A program made the translations under genes and the position numbers. Below the pieces are notes generated by a model, which saw only the letters and a list, made by a program, of their open reading frames with translations, did not search any database and had not been told where the DNA came from. Below, in pieces: positions 24,181 through 37,370 of a stretch of DNA of 64,000 bases. Each line of letters opens with the position of its first letter. Position 1 is the first letter of the stretch. Location of the stretch: contig CM033106.1 of the NCBI GenBank assembly GCA_019321725.1, positions 18,388,551 to 18,452,550 of the forward strand, read 5' to 3'. Source of the DNA: Paulownia fortunei (lineage: Eukaryota > Streptophyta > Magnoliopsida > Lamiales > Paulowniaceae).

Positions 24181-27003
24181 TGTAATACCTAAGCCTCACA
24201 CTACTCATTTGACCAATATGATTTATGCACTACATGCTACTTATATGCTAATTGCATTAACATATACATGGCATCTTATATAACATTCTTAATCGTTATA
24301 CCTCTAATGTTATCACTTGATGTTAGCGGTTGAGATCCAATAACCTAATTAAGTAATTCTATATTTAGATAAGAAAAAGAATAGATTGGTCAATATATTG
24401 GATATTCATAGGTTATATATTATAATTTTGAAAGTGTTAAAGGTGTTACTAGTAAGCTTATATGATTCGATTCAATTAGATCGAGGTATTTTAAAAGTAT
24501 ACATCCATGAATTAACATACTTGGAATATTGGACATGATATAATTTGATTTAAGTGTCATATTACAAGGTCCATATGTGCATATGATTTTAGAAATACAA
24601 ACTAGACAACCATTTAAGAATCGGGTGTCAATCGTTTAGAGAGCAAATGAACGGTTAAGAAATTAGGGCAAAAAATTATTATCCGATCGTATGGAAACTA
24701 AAAGAGGTTGTAAATAGATAAATAAATATTGAGAAACACTATATTAAAGTTGTATAAGGTGTGAATAATATCATATTTAAATCACCACTTGACACCTCAA
24801 TATTTGCCACCTCAAGCTTTGACAACTTAAGCTACCATCTTAACCTTTCTTCATTTCTATCCTTGAACCATGACTAAAAATTATTTTCTGAGCTATTTCA
24901 CCTCCCAAACCTCTATATTAAATTTTAAAAGTTTCTCCCAAGTGATTCCAAGTAAAGAAAAAAGTGAAGGAAGCAAAGGGAAGTAAGAAGGAGCAAGTAG
25001 AAGCTTAAATTTGTGCATATGTAAGCTTAACTCATATTTTTTATTTAAGTTCTTAAATTGTCTGAGTGTTTATGATTTTTAAAGCTTCTATTATGGTTTA
25101 TAATCATGTTAGTATATTATTTATGGTCTTATAATTCATAAAAAAATGATTTTTAGTTACAAAATCGCCATAGAAATCACTAGGGACACAAACTATAGAC
25201 TTGCTGATTTTTATTTTTAAAGCTTTATATATGTATAATGACTTGATTAAAAGATATATATTTCAACATATATGTGTTTATATATGATTTTAGGTAATTT
25301 ATGTAAGTTTGGAAAGGTTATAAATTGAAATATGGTTTGATATTTAAAGAAACACTCAAAATTATCATGATAGAACTTACAGTTTTTGTGCTACGATAAG
25401 TGGGTTGGTTTTGATGAGGTAAATCAGTGATTTTAGGTAATTATAAAATATTATTATATTGCTATACATATTAGCTAGGTGTGATAAAAATTTGGGAGTG
25501 ATTGGATATGCTCAAGGATGTCAAAATTATTATGCAACTAAATTGGACAGCAAGAAAATATGAAAATGTGAATCTGTCCCATTTGATAACTTATCATATT
25601 TCAACCTAGACATGTTGTTATTGAGTGTTAACAATTAGGTACATGATATTAGAGTTATAATACTTTAATTATATGATCTTTACATATATCTAAGATGAGA
25701 AATTAAGGTATTTGAGGGACTAGATTATGTTCTAGTTTGTAAAAGCTTGATTGTTACCTAGAGAGCTTGGTGTTTAAGGTATTAGTATGATATTTTATGC
25801 TTTCAACTTGATGTTGAGTAATATTACAAGCTATTTTACATCTAAGATTGAAAGGGAATAATAAACAAATCTAGACTAAGCCACCAAGTGAAACATAAGT
25901 AAAGATCCATTTGCAACTACAATGCATGAACATAGTATGTCTTGAAGCATTTATACCTAATGTGTTGATGATATTTAAATTGACTGGATGACAAGTATAG
26001 TATGTACCTTAATAATTTTATAATTCTTGAAATATATTGAGAGCAAGATGACTTGCATTTCATATTGAACATACCATTCATGAGCATTTACATATGCATG
26101 CACGACATATGAGTATAGTGGAAATTCTTGCATGTACTTTATGATTTGAGACATGATTTTTAGAAAGAAAATATTTTGGTTGGCCACTACTAGTGTGCTG
26201 AGTCATGCGAGGCGTGCTTATGTGATATTTTGGGGCACTGCGAGTGTTACTTCTCGGAGGATCATAGGGGTTGATAGGGGGTGTGCCTCTGGTGGTCATG
26301 AGATGGTGGACCACTTGATTATGCCCATATTGACTCCACCGATGGGAAAACTTCTAGAGGATCACAGGGGAAGATAGGGTGTGGACCTCTGGTGATCCCG
26401 AGAGATGGCCCCTGGACTGAGTTAATTTATTTATGGCCATTTGATTATTGATATTGTGCATAGCTCTTTTCAATACATAGTAGGTGGGTCAAGGGCCCAA
26501 TAAAATGAAGTGATTTTTAATAAAAACTCTTTGATTTATGAGTACTCAAATTTGACACATTTATAGCATCATATCTTAGAGATGAGTTGCATGAGATTTT
26601 ATATCATATTCTTACCATGCATGATTTTTACTTATTGAGCATTAACTCATGTATTTCATGCATTGTAAGTGAACATGGTGAGACTTGAGACCTCTGGTTT
26701 ACTGGGCTGGCTTTGGAATCCTATAGGCTTTCAAAGATCTATGTAATTGGGTGACGACCTGTTAGGCTATTTTGTAGGATGTGCTTTTGATTTTACAGTT
26801 TATTGTATTATATTAGTGACTTTATCTTGTATATCACTTTCAAAACTCCTTTGTGACAGAGAGTTTAAGTTTGTGATGATTTTTATAGATGGTTAATATT
26901 TTGTTAAACTAACAAAAAACAAGGTTATACACACGCATACGTGCACAAATTATGTTGCACAAGTTGTCTATATATATATTCATATTATTGGGAGGTTGTG
27001 ACA
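24181..27003 (+). repeat. gypsy LTR A (solo type)
   Basis: This 2.8-kb LTR starts TGTAATACCTAAGCCTCACA and ends GGAGGTTGTGACA, with no internal gypsy sequence on either side. It is the same family as the LTRs at 48,118 and 55,481 but more diverged. It carries the shared block 'tgacgacctgttaggctattttg' at 26,752-26,774. It interrupts the hAT transposase. Flanks read 'gtaacc|' and '|accat'; a clean 5-bp duplication is not seen. Open frames inside are not genes. Confidence 0.8.
26250..26450 (+). repeat. about 101-bp tandem duplication inside LTR A
   Basis: Two copies begin 'cttct.g.ggatca.agggg' at 26,250 and 26,351 and contain 'gg.cctctggtg'. LTR C has the equivalent pair at 35,200 and 35,305. 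LTRs D and E lack it. Confidence 0.7.
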
Positions 27004-27700
27004 ACCATTTTTGGATTGACCAAGAATTATCAATCCAATGACAAGTAATACCCATATATGAATAGTTTTGCTAATGGTCACTCCAAATATCATAACATAA
27101 AGAAACTTTATTACTTACATTAGCAAATAATTTAATTAAATCTTTTTTTACCTTGAATAGATAATTTTTTTAATATGCGTTGAGTGTGATTCGTGGAACA
27201 CGTTTAGCAACATGATTCAATACATTTTGACAAAAATCTTCAAAAGTTAATTTATTACCAAAATTAAAAGAAAGATATTCATCAGCAACAAATTTAGCTA
27301 ATCTTTCTTTAAAATTAACATCATAATATTTAAATAAGTTAGAATTATTATCTCCACCAAAAGACGAGTACGTCTGGATTTGAGTTTGAGAATGGTTAAC
27401 TCCATATTTAATCGAATGCTTTTTCTCTATATATTTTGTCAACGATCCATAACCACCTCTAAATTGAAATTTATATGATTGAGAGCATTACTTACATTTT
27501 GCTAGCATCTCAACGGATGGAAGTTTTACCTTCTCAAAATATTTGGTGAAATTAAAAGATTTTAAAGTAGGAGTAGCTTGAATATTGGCATCACTCATAC
27601 TTTCTTGACTTGAAAATATATGAGGTTTCTCATTATTACTTATTTCCACTTCATAATTCATGTTGAGCATAGGTGTTGAACCAATATCGGAGGAGGCCAT
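27004..27700 (-). pseudogene. hAT transposase, N-terminal half (BED finger), broken
   Basis: The minus strand starts MASSDIGSTPMLNMNY at 27,698-27,700. After a low-complexity N-terminus comes a BED-type zinc finger region ('EMLAKCK', stop, 'CSQSYKFQ' and 'SLTKYIEKKH', giving CX2C...H-X-H spacing) near 27,410-27,500. The next segment, 'KYYDVNFKERLAKFVADEYLSFNF', is typical of the hAT transposase entry region, followed by 'SLCYDIWSDH' and 'SYMGITCHWID' near 27,010-27,080. In-frame stops and a frameshift make it inactive. Family role: DNA cut-and-paste transposition of the element. Confidence 0.75.
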
Positions 27701-27957
27701 CTTTCCTTACCTCTGATGCTTGAACCGACCATTTGATAATTGATAGAATTGAAGATGAAGGAAAAAAAGTATTGACAATATAAATGAAAGAAGTAACAAC
27801 AAATACTTAAATATTTGGAAAAATAAAATTCACACTTTAAAGTTGAGAGAATTAAGAGAGTTTAGACAATTTGAGAGTTTTTTGTGAGAAAAAATAATGT
27901 GGTTTGGGGGTATTTGTAGGTTTAGAAACCTATTTAAAAAAAAAATAAGAAGGGGGG

Positions 27958-30805
27958 TATAACACCCAATACTCGATAACTAGATATATAGTATCATTTG
28001 ACATGATAGAACCTGTGTGCATGCATGGAATATTTTTTTTGTAACACTTTAGGAAAAGATAAATCACTTCTTACATGCACAACCGTGTTTAAAATACTTT
28101 CTCACACATGTCATGTATATAACAGGATCAGTATTTATATAAAAGCACAGCACCCACAACGACCACAATATTTACATACTTATTTATAGTAAAGTCTTAA
28201 AAGCGAAATATAGAACCAGTATAAAAATATAATACAACAGACTTAAAATATAACAAGCCAACAAAATAGCCCAACAGGTCGTCATCCATGTACACACTCC
28301 CTCAGACACCTGCAGAAGCTCCAACAGCCGCCCAGCCAGTAAAAGATGCTTCAAGCATCGCCGTACTCACCTACAATTCATAAACTATATGAGCTAACGC
28401 TCAGCAAGTAATGATTATGTATGTCAAAGAATAATCCACAATATAAAGTCATGCATCTCAAAATGCTATGCCCACAATGCAATTTTATGTATTAAAATAT
28501 TTTTCTTAAAATCATTTCTTTCTTGGGCCCCTAACCAATGCTACTATCCCATCCACCGAAAAAGAGCTCTGTTCACCGCCATAATCCAATGGCCAATAAT
28601 CATATAAGCATGCAAATCCATGCATACTCATACGCATGCAAATCCATGCATGCTTCGATGCACTAGTAGTGGTCAGCAAAATATTTTCCTTTCTCAGAAT
28701 CATGTCGTGCAATGCAAGATTTATCACAATGCTCGTATATGATGCATGCACATTCCAATGACAATGCCCATGTATGTATGCTCAATGGATAGCCCTCTAC
28801 TATGCACATATAATTTATGATATTATATATAATTCACACATCTACTATGTCTATGCATTGTAGTTGCAAATGAATCTTTACTTACCTTTCACTTGGTTAG
28901 TGGCTTAGTATAGATTTGTTTATTGTTCCCCTCTAATCTTAGATGTAAAATAGTCTGTAATATTACCAAGATCAAGCACCATTCACAATTTAACAAGTTG
29001 AAAGCATAAAATATTATACTAAAAACTTAAACACCAAGCTATCTAGGTTTTACAAACTAGAATCCAATCTAGTCCCTCCAATACCTTAATTTCTCATCTT
29101 AGATACATGTAAAAATCATGTAATTGAATTATTATAACTCTAATATCATGTACCTAATTGTTAACATTCAATAGCAACATGTCTAGGTTGAAATATGTTA
29201 AATTATCAAATGGGACAGATTCACATTTTCATATTTACTTGCTGTCCAATTTAGTTGCATGATAATTTTGACATCCCTAAACATATCCAATCACTCCCAA
29301 ATTTTTACCACACTTATATAACATGTATATAAATGTAACCATATCATATAATTGCTAAAACTCATGGATATAGCTTCCCAAGTTCAGCTCTCTCTACAAC
29401 ACACTGAAACAGATTGTTTTCCTACCGTGATAGTTTTGCACACTTCACGACATTGATGGTTTTGGCACCCTTACGTATATTCAATCTCTCCCAAATTTTT
29501 ACCACACTTATATAACATATATACAGAGACAACCAGGTTATATTATTGCCTAAATTAATGGATTTTTCTCCCCTAATTCAGTCTCCTTCACAGCACACCA
29601 AAATAGATTTGCTACTTTGGCAGTTTGAGTGTTTCTCTAATATCATTCTCTATTTCAATTTCTAACCAATAAAAATTCATTCCAATACTCTTAACTCATA
29701 TATAAACATGTATATGATAATAATTATAGGTTTTATTCAACATACCATACACTTTTGAAGACAAAACACAAAAATACAGCAAGGTGATAGTTTCTAGCAC
29801 AAGTGTTTTCTATCAAATATTTCCAACCACAAACCCTTTCTTTATGCATCAAAACCTATCTAATAATATCCTAACACATTTACAAACGATATTAAAAGCT
29901 TAATAAGCCAATAAACTTCAAAATAAATTTGAAAGTCATGCTAAACCCATAGGTTAAGCTCACCTTGCACAGTTTTCTACTTGAACTTAGTTATTTCTCC
30001 TTCCCTTTGCTTGTTTTGCCTCCTTTTTCGGTTGGAATCACTTAGGACCTATTTAGAGAGCTTTTTTCATGTATTTAGAATCTGAAATGGTTCAAAAGAA
30101 GGTTCAAGTCGTGGCTATTAGCTTAAGAGTGAAGAATAGGTTGAGGTGATAGCTTGATAAGTCTAAGCATGAGGTGGCATAAGCTTGAAGTGGTATGTAA
30201 TGGTATAATCTGATTTTCTCCCTTATCTTGCAGCCCTAATCTTGTGTGTCTCACATATTATTATTTGGTTGCAACTTATCTTCATCACCATTCATTCCTA
30301 TAGCTAATTCCTATGTTCGTTCATTAGGTTCTTCACCTAAAAAATCATCGGTTCTTGCCCGATTGATAAGTTTGTGCACCGAAAGTGTTACAAGCCTATG
30401 AACCTAGTTATATAACATTAAAATTATAGTATTGTATGTCTAGTTGTCACAAGTGTATGATTTAAATATACATATAATATTAAAATTTATGATCGAACCG
30501 ACTCATTTTCTATAAACTTTTCGATGACACCTTTCGAACTCCTGAGGTTACCACTTGTAACCTAGTACTATTCACTATATTGATATCTAAATTTCTTATT
30601 ATCTCAATACAAAATCAACCACTTAGGTTAGGGGATTCGATAATTAATACCGTGCGAGAGCTTCAAAATTAAGTTTAATAGTTAACAACGCCGTATAAAA
30701 TAAAATGAATTATATGATGTCATACCAATGCAAATAGCACATAATTAACATGTAATGCATGAATCATATGTGGCCATGTGAGTAGTAAGAGGCTCGGGTA
30801 TCACA
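27958..30805 (-). repeat. gypsy solo LTR B with 5-bp duplication
   Basis: A 2,848-bp LTR in reverse orientation. On the plus strand it begins TATAACACCC (TG to TA at the terminus) and ends CTCGGGTATCACA. GGGGG flanks it at 27,953-27,957 and 30,806-30,810, the expected 5-bp target duplication for a Ty3/gypsy insertion. No internal domain is attached, so it is a solo LTR left by recombination. It sits in the 5' untranslated region of the hAT element. It contains two TGCAAATCCATGCA motifs and the shared GACGACCTGTTGGGCTATTTTG block (28,264-28,285, reverse). Confidence 0.85.
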
Positions 30806-31120
30806 GGGGGTGAGCTAAACTAAACGGTCAAAGTTATGGTTGTTTGATTTGGACTATTCTGGTCATGCCAGAACGACCACTAATATGTGGCCGTTGATAA
30901 TAAAAAAAAAACCCTGAATCGTCGGGTTGGACTTGGCAATTCAGGTTTGTTAAACCATTGGGTTGGCAAGGGTTGGGAAACCCCCAACCTTTAATAAACC
31001 TTTGGACTCAAGGACTAGTTAAGGGTCGAAACTACCTACGTATGGTCATTTTTGGATCATTGACCACATGCCAGTTACGGGTCGTGTCCGGTTCTAACTC
31101 GGCCCATGGTCACTCTAAGG

Positions 31121-32870
31121 TTAATTAGGCTAAATCTTGAAGGTAATTTTCCATTTTGAGTTTTGTCTTTACCTTCCATTTTGTTAATACGCCTCTTCAA
31201 ATCAACTTTAAAACTTTATTTATATTCTCCATTCCTATAAAAAATTTAAATGCCCTAACTAATATTAGAAAGCTTAGGGTATGACTGCTTGTCCTTCTGT
31301 TTAAAAAAAAAATTAGAAGGGAATAGTGAGAAAAAATTATTTTGAAAAAAAAATAATGAATTTTGAGAATGTGATTGGATGTGTTATGAAAGTGTAACAA
31401 TGACATTTAATGTGATTTTTTTTTTTATGAAATGGTGATTAAATGTGAAAATTTTTATGGAAAAAAAATTATGGAATGTTGTTTGGAAGTGGAATTTTTG
31501 CAAGGAGTTCTTGTTTGCTACCTTATTTTGTATATCTTTTGAAAAATATTAATTCTTTTTTTGACTTTTAGTATTCAATTAGTATAATTAAGTATACTAC
31601 TATATGTACAACTACGATGATATTTATACATAACATGTATAGTTGTATGTACATTAATATTATAATAATCTTATAAAATCATTTTTTAATGTCAAAAGTA
31701 TTATTATGCACTAAATTAATATTCTTTTCACTTTGGTATTCCTATATGTATTCATAATTATAGTGTTATTATAGCCACATATACAAAATAAGATGCATTA
31801 TAAATTATCTGCATGTACGTATATCCACTCTATATATAACTACATTCTACTTAATATTTTAATTAAATTAGTCTCAAACAAAAAAATTGCTAATAAATTT
31901 GTAAATATTAAATGTATTAGATATATAATGTTTATGCATTTATCGTACATACATGTAATTATATAGGGAATTTATTAAATTTTTTATTGAATATTTCTTG
32001 TTATTAGATATACACACTCTTTTAATGGTCCACTAATACACTACCATAATATTATAGTTTAGATAATGATAATAATTAGTTAAATACGAGATGAGAAAAA
32101 ATCAGTATTTAATACATATAAATATATTATGAATTTTTATCAAATTATGGTGAAAAAATCACATACACATACAGAAATGAATAACATATGAATTCATAGA
32201 TGTACAGATAAATTACAAATATAAAAGAATTATTCAGGAATAAAAATATGACTTAATTTAATATTATTTTTATATGTATTGTGATTCTATTTAATTTTAA
32301 AGTGTGTAAAAATTATATTATATGTATTTCTTGATTATCTAATTTATAACAAATTATGATACAAGTTAGAGATAACTATTTAATAAAATAATTATTATAA
32401 ATATAATTAAAATAAATTATTATTCATCATGTGTTATATAAATAAATATAATACATGTACGTGAAAATAAAAATATTCTTTAATTATTTACATATATCTA
32501 TATATTATACTTGTGTAACACAAGTTTTTGAAAACACATCCTAAACGAAGGTTCTCAAATATTTTTTCACAAAATTTTCTCTTTTTCTTCTTATTATCCA
32601 CTTTCATCCTTTTTCCTTTTTTCTTTTTTCTACTCCTTTTGACACTCTTTTACCTTGCTCTTCCTTCTCCACAGGCTCAATAGTGCCATGCTTTCCCTTT
32701 CAATCTTCTTTTAGTTTTGTTTTTTCGATATTTTTTGCTATTTCTATCTCATCGCTAAAAATTCCAACCCTCATCACCTCACAGCACATACAATCTTGGC
32801 ATCCCTAAAACTTTCTGTTTACAATATGTGTAGAACAAAGTAAAGAAATTACTCTATAATAATGGAATGT
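31121..32870. other. AT-rich intergenic sequence, no gene seen
   Basis: This stretch is strongly A/T-rich with poly-A and poly-T runs. I see no recognisable domain, repeat family or plausible exon. Confidence 0.6.
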
Positions 32871-32948
32871 TGTGACCCAAATCAGGTGGTAACAAACTGC
32901 AAGTGCACGGTGTCAACAAGTAATAAAGAGTGAGTAGAGTATCGTATC

Positions 32949-35900
32949 TGTAATATATGAGCCTCACACTATTCACTTATCTAATATGATTCATGCATTA
33001 CATGTTATTCATATGTGCTTGTATTGAAACTAGCATGTCATGATTCGTTTTACCTTATAATCACATTTGGTCATTAAATTTCTAGAAAATCTCATATGGT
33101 ATTAGTTGTCGATCATCATAATATAAGTAATCAACACTAAATTGAAATAAGAATAAAATGAGGTTGATCAATATTGGATATAGATGGGATATATAGGTTA
33201 TAATTTTGAAAGTGTTAAAGTTGTTACTAGTAAGCTTATACAGTTTGATTCAATTTCATCCAGGTATTTCAAAAGTATATATCAGTAAATTGCATATTTG
33301 GGACATTGGACATAAGATACTATGATTGAAAGGTGATATTATAATATTCATTTATGGATAAGATTATATAATTTTTAATATGGACAATTATTCAAGAATC
33401 GGGTAACAATCGGGTAAGAAATATAATGAACGACTAGGAAATTAGCTTATGAAATATCTATGGGATCTTGTGGTAATTAAAATAAGATGAAATACAATTA
33501 ATATATAGTAAGATACATCTGATCTAGGCTTGAAAGATGGGTGAAAGGTCAGATTTAAACCACAACTTTCCATTTCATGCTTGCTACCAAGCTTAAGCAA
33601 GCACCTCAAGTGCCACCTCAAGCTTTCCTTCACTCTTAGCCATTTACCCATGATCCTCAACCATTTTTCAGTCATTTTCAGGGTTCAAACTCATGTCAAA
33701 ATCTCTCTAAGTTGGTCCTAAGTGATTCCAAGTAATAGAAAAGGGCAAAGAAAGCAAAAGGAAGTAGTAATCACGAGTAGAAGCTGAAACTAACATATGT
33801 GAGGTTCATCTACAGTTTTGACATCAATCTTTATATTATTTGAGGATTTTGTGATTTTTTAAGATTCTTATCTTGTTAATGATGATGTTAGAGGTTATTT
33901 ATAGGGTTATTATGCATAAAACAATGATTTGTGGTTGCAAACACATAGTAGAACTACTAAGGGGCAGAATCTGTGTATATGCTGATTTCTAGTTAATTGA
34001 GCTTAAAATATGCAAGAAACCTTGGGTAAATTCTATATTTATCATCATTTATGTATTTAGGTTTGGATAGCTTAGGAACTAAAATATGGCATGATAATTA
34101 AAGAGATGCTCAAAAATGTTACCAATGAATTTAAGATTCTGCCCTATGTAAAATGGACTAGTTTTATAGCATTAACTCCATTAGTTTTGGCAAGACTATG
34201 ACTTGGTTGTCTATGTGTCTGTTATCTAAGTGTGGTGAAAATTTTGGAGTGATTGAATATACTTAAGGGTGCAAAAACCATTAATGTCATGGAGTGCGCA
34301 AAACTTTTACGGTAGGAAAAATCTATTTCAATATACTGTGAAGGGAGCTAAACTTGGTGAGTTTTAACCATTCTATGATATGGTTATATTGTTTTTGATA
34401 TTAGCTAAGTGTGATAAAAATTGGGTAGTGAATGAATATATCTAAGGGTATCAAAATCATCATGCAAATTAATGTGGCAGCAAGAAAATGTGAAGTTGTG
34501 AATCTGTCCCATTTGGTTCATTAACATGTTCCAACATAGATGTGGTTCATTTGATCCCTAACATTTAGGGGGATGTTATAAGAGTTATAATACAACAATT
34601 AAGTGAGGTTAGTATACATTTAAGATGGGGAACAAAGGTGTGTAGAATGTTGTATTCGATTATAGTTTTTAAGTGGTAAGGTTATTTAGTTAAATTGAGA
34701 TTTAAGATCTTTATATTACATTAGGTATAATGAGCTTGTTAATTGACGATGGTGATTGATATCTTGTATTTTTACAGATTATTTCACATCTAGGGTTGGG
34801 GAGTAATACTTAATAAACCTAGAAGTAACATATAACCGATCAAAGGTAACTAAAGATCCATTTGCAACTACAATGTGTGAACATAGTACGTCTTGAAACA
34901 TTTATACCTAATGTATTGATGATATTTAAATTGATTGGATGACAAGTATATTATGTATTTTAAGAGTCTTATGATTCTTGAAATATGTTGAGAGTAAGAT
35001 GACTTGCATTTCATATTGAATATACCATTCATGAGCATTTACATGTGCATGCATGACATATGAGTATAGTTGAGGTTCTTACATGCACGATATGATTTGA
35101 GAAATAATTTTCATGAATAAAGATGTTTATTGGCCACTACTAGTGCATCGAGGCATGATGAGGCATGCTTATATTATATTTTGGGCACCATAAGGATGAC
35201 TTCCAGAGGATCGTAGGGGCAGACATGAGGTGAACCTTTGGTGGTCACGGAAGGATGGTCCACTTGACTATGCCTTTGTTATGATTGATGCCGTGGGTGG
35301 GAGACTTCTCAGGTGATCATCGGAGAAGACAGGGGGTGGACCTCTAGGGGTCACGGGAGGATGGTCCACCCGACTGCATCAATCCATTATTGGCCATTTG
35401 ATTATTGATATTATGCAAAGCTCTTTCCGGCGCATAGTAGATGGGCTAAGGGTCCAATAAAATGAAGTGATTTTGAATAAAAACTCTTTAATTTATGAGT
35501 ACTCAAATTTGACACATTTATAGCATCATATCTTAGATATGAGTTGCATAAGATTTTATATCATACTCTTGCCATGTATAATTTTACTTATTGCGCGTTA
35601 GCTCATGTAGTTCATGCATTGTTGAGCATGGTGAGACTTGAGATTTCTAGTTTACTGGGCTGGCAGTGGAGCTCCTACAGGTTTTCAAAGATCAATATAT
35701 ATGGATGACGACCTATTGGGATATTTTGTGGGATGTGCTTTTGATTTTACAGTTTATTGTATTATATTAGTGACTTTATCATATATATCACTTTCAAAAC
35801 TCCTTTGTGACAAAGAGTTTGAGTTTGTGATGATTTTGATAGACCTTGTTAATATTTTAATAACTACCTATGTATATACAGTGTTACAGGATGTGAAAAT

Positions 35901-36079
35901 ACTTTACTTTATCAATATTTTGTTAAACTAACTAGCATTAAAAAAATAAAAAGTTATACACTCGCATACATGCACAAATTATGTTGCACAGGTTGTTTAT
36001 ATATAAATATGTATATATGTGCTACCTTGTCAAAATTATTGTTATATCAATATCTATATTTAGTGGTGGGGGTGTTACA
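32949..36079 (+). repeat. gypsy solo LTR C with 5-bp duplication
   Basis: A 3,131-bp LTR begins TGTAATATATGAGCC and ends GGGGGTGTTACA. It is flanked by GTATC at 32,944-32,948 and 36,080-36,084. No internal domain is attached, so it is a solo LTR. Removing it rejoins the Athila-type LTR sequence ('agtagagtatcgtatc' plus 'cctagggag'). It carries the shared block at 35,702-35,728 and the 105-bp duplication at 35,200-35,400. Confidence 0.9.
35200..35400 (+). repeat. about 105-bp tandem duplication inside LTR C
   Basis: Copies start near 35,200 ('cttccagaggatcgtagggg') and 35,305 ('cttctcaggtgatcatcgg'). Both continue 'gaca.g.ggtg.acct' and 'ggtcac.g.aggatggtccac'. Confidence 0.7.
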
Positions 36080-37370
36080 GTATCCCTAGGGAGTGTGTGT
36101 GTGTAAATACCAAATATAGATTACTTATGCTATATTTGACCTAATGATTATAATGGTGATTGAATTACAATGTCACAACTACCAAATTTAACAAAAGTAA
36201 CTAAAACCCAAGGAAATTAGCGGATTGAATTCAATACTAAGGAAAGTCACTGCATTGGTTAGCCATCCTATGTGGTTACTGAGCTCAATAGTGATTAGAA
36301 TTGATGTGGGTTGTGTAACAACGAATCTTCCTATTGTAATTGGTGGTCTCTCTCGAGTCGGACCAAATCTACCCCTAGTAGGCCACCGACACGATCTTTA
36401 ACTATGGGTCATCCCACTAAGAGTACCTTGAGCTTTGTGAATTCCACTAGCTTTTGGTTTTTCACACCTATGACTACCAGACATACCTATACCTAGGGGT
36501 CGGTCCATGGCACATATTATCCAATCTATTACTACAACATCACCTCTCGATCTTAATTGCAATAATTAAATTCATCTTGAAATTGATCAAATCTCAAGAA
36601 GCATTAAAGATATAGTATATGCTCATCATAATAAAAATAACATTTCAATCACAAAATAAGCATTAATTCATGATTCCATAAGGATGGCTTTCCAAGCATT
36701 GCCAAAAAAAAAAATGGTTTAGTTCATATTGAAATTAAGCAAGCACCAATTTCCAACATCATAATTCTTACAAATTTCTCAAAACTAAGCAAAATAAAAG
36801 AAGAAATTAAAGTAGAAGATTACAACTACAAAGTGATTCTTCACTTCTTCTTCAAAATCTTCAATGCCCAATGAAGCTCCTCCTCTTCTTGGTTTCAAAT
36901 CCCAAGCTCCTTGGTAAAGTGTGTGTGTTCTTGGTGTAGTGTATGAAGAAATATGGAGAAATATGTATTTTAGGTGGAGAGGAAATGTGTGTGAGAATTT
37001 AGGTATAGAGTATGTATGAGAATTTAAGTGTAGAGTGTGTGAGAGGTATGAATTGTGTGATGTGTAGTGTGTATACAGTATATATACAATAGTATCACAT
37101 GGGTCATAATGTGTGAGTTTTATACAGTGTGTATATGTCATGAAAAATGCCAAATCAGCCTTTGGCCGTCATTTGTCGCACAAAGGGACTAGGGAATCTT
37201 TTTTTGTTAAAGTTCACTGGGGATAGGGCGCCAGAAATTGGGGACCCACCCCTACCACTACCATTTTTCTTCTCTTGAATTAGGGATGGAGCGCCGTAAT
37301 TGAGGATCCATCCCCAATGCTATAGTTTTGCTTCCTTTTAACTTCATTTCTTCTTCTTTTAGGTCATTAT

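Larger units (their letters stand above)
22551..31120 (-). mobile_element. degenerate hAT transposon split by two gypsy LTRs
   Basis: Transposase pieces lie at 27,004-27,700 and 22,930-24,180, both minus strand. Between and beyond them sit LTR A (24,181-27,003) and LTR B (27,958-30,805). The sequence beyond LTR B (30,811-31,120) reads on from the hAT 5' untranslated region ('ggtgagc.aaac.aaacggtcaaagt', 'gtcatgccagaacgacc'). It ends with 'cggcccatggtcactcta', whose reverse complement TAGAGTGACCATGGGCCG looks like a hAT terminus. The other end has 'agggccggttcataa' near 22,556. Terminal repeats match poorly and no 8-bp duplication was identified, so outer limits are tentative. Confidence 0.6.
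32871..37370 (-). repeat. Athila/Tat-type LTR a (interrupted by gypsy LTR C)
   Basis: The minus-strand LTR ends at about 32,871 with sequence that on the plus strand reads 'aacaaactgcaagtgcacgg', then 'tgtcaac...gagtagagtatcgtatc'. It resumes at 36,085 with 'cctagggagtgtgtg'. The portion at 36,085-37,370 includes a likely promoter and transcript start on the minus strand. 'TATATACTGTATACAC' near 37,074-37,089 is followed by a leader rich in 'CACAC'. The short plus- and minus-strand open frames here (36,311-36,496; 36,785-37,153) are non-coding LTR sequence. LTR limits are approximate. Confidence 0.5.

Noticed and set aside
31197..31406. 69-codon minus-strand frame in the AT-rich intergenic stretch
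   Set aside because: Low-complexity Phe/Leu/Ile-rich translation of AT sequence with no supporting signals.
36785..37153. 122-codon minus-strand open frame rich in His, Thr and Tyr
   Set aside because: It covers the promoter and leader of the Athila-type LTR and results from CACA-rich repeats, not a protein gene.
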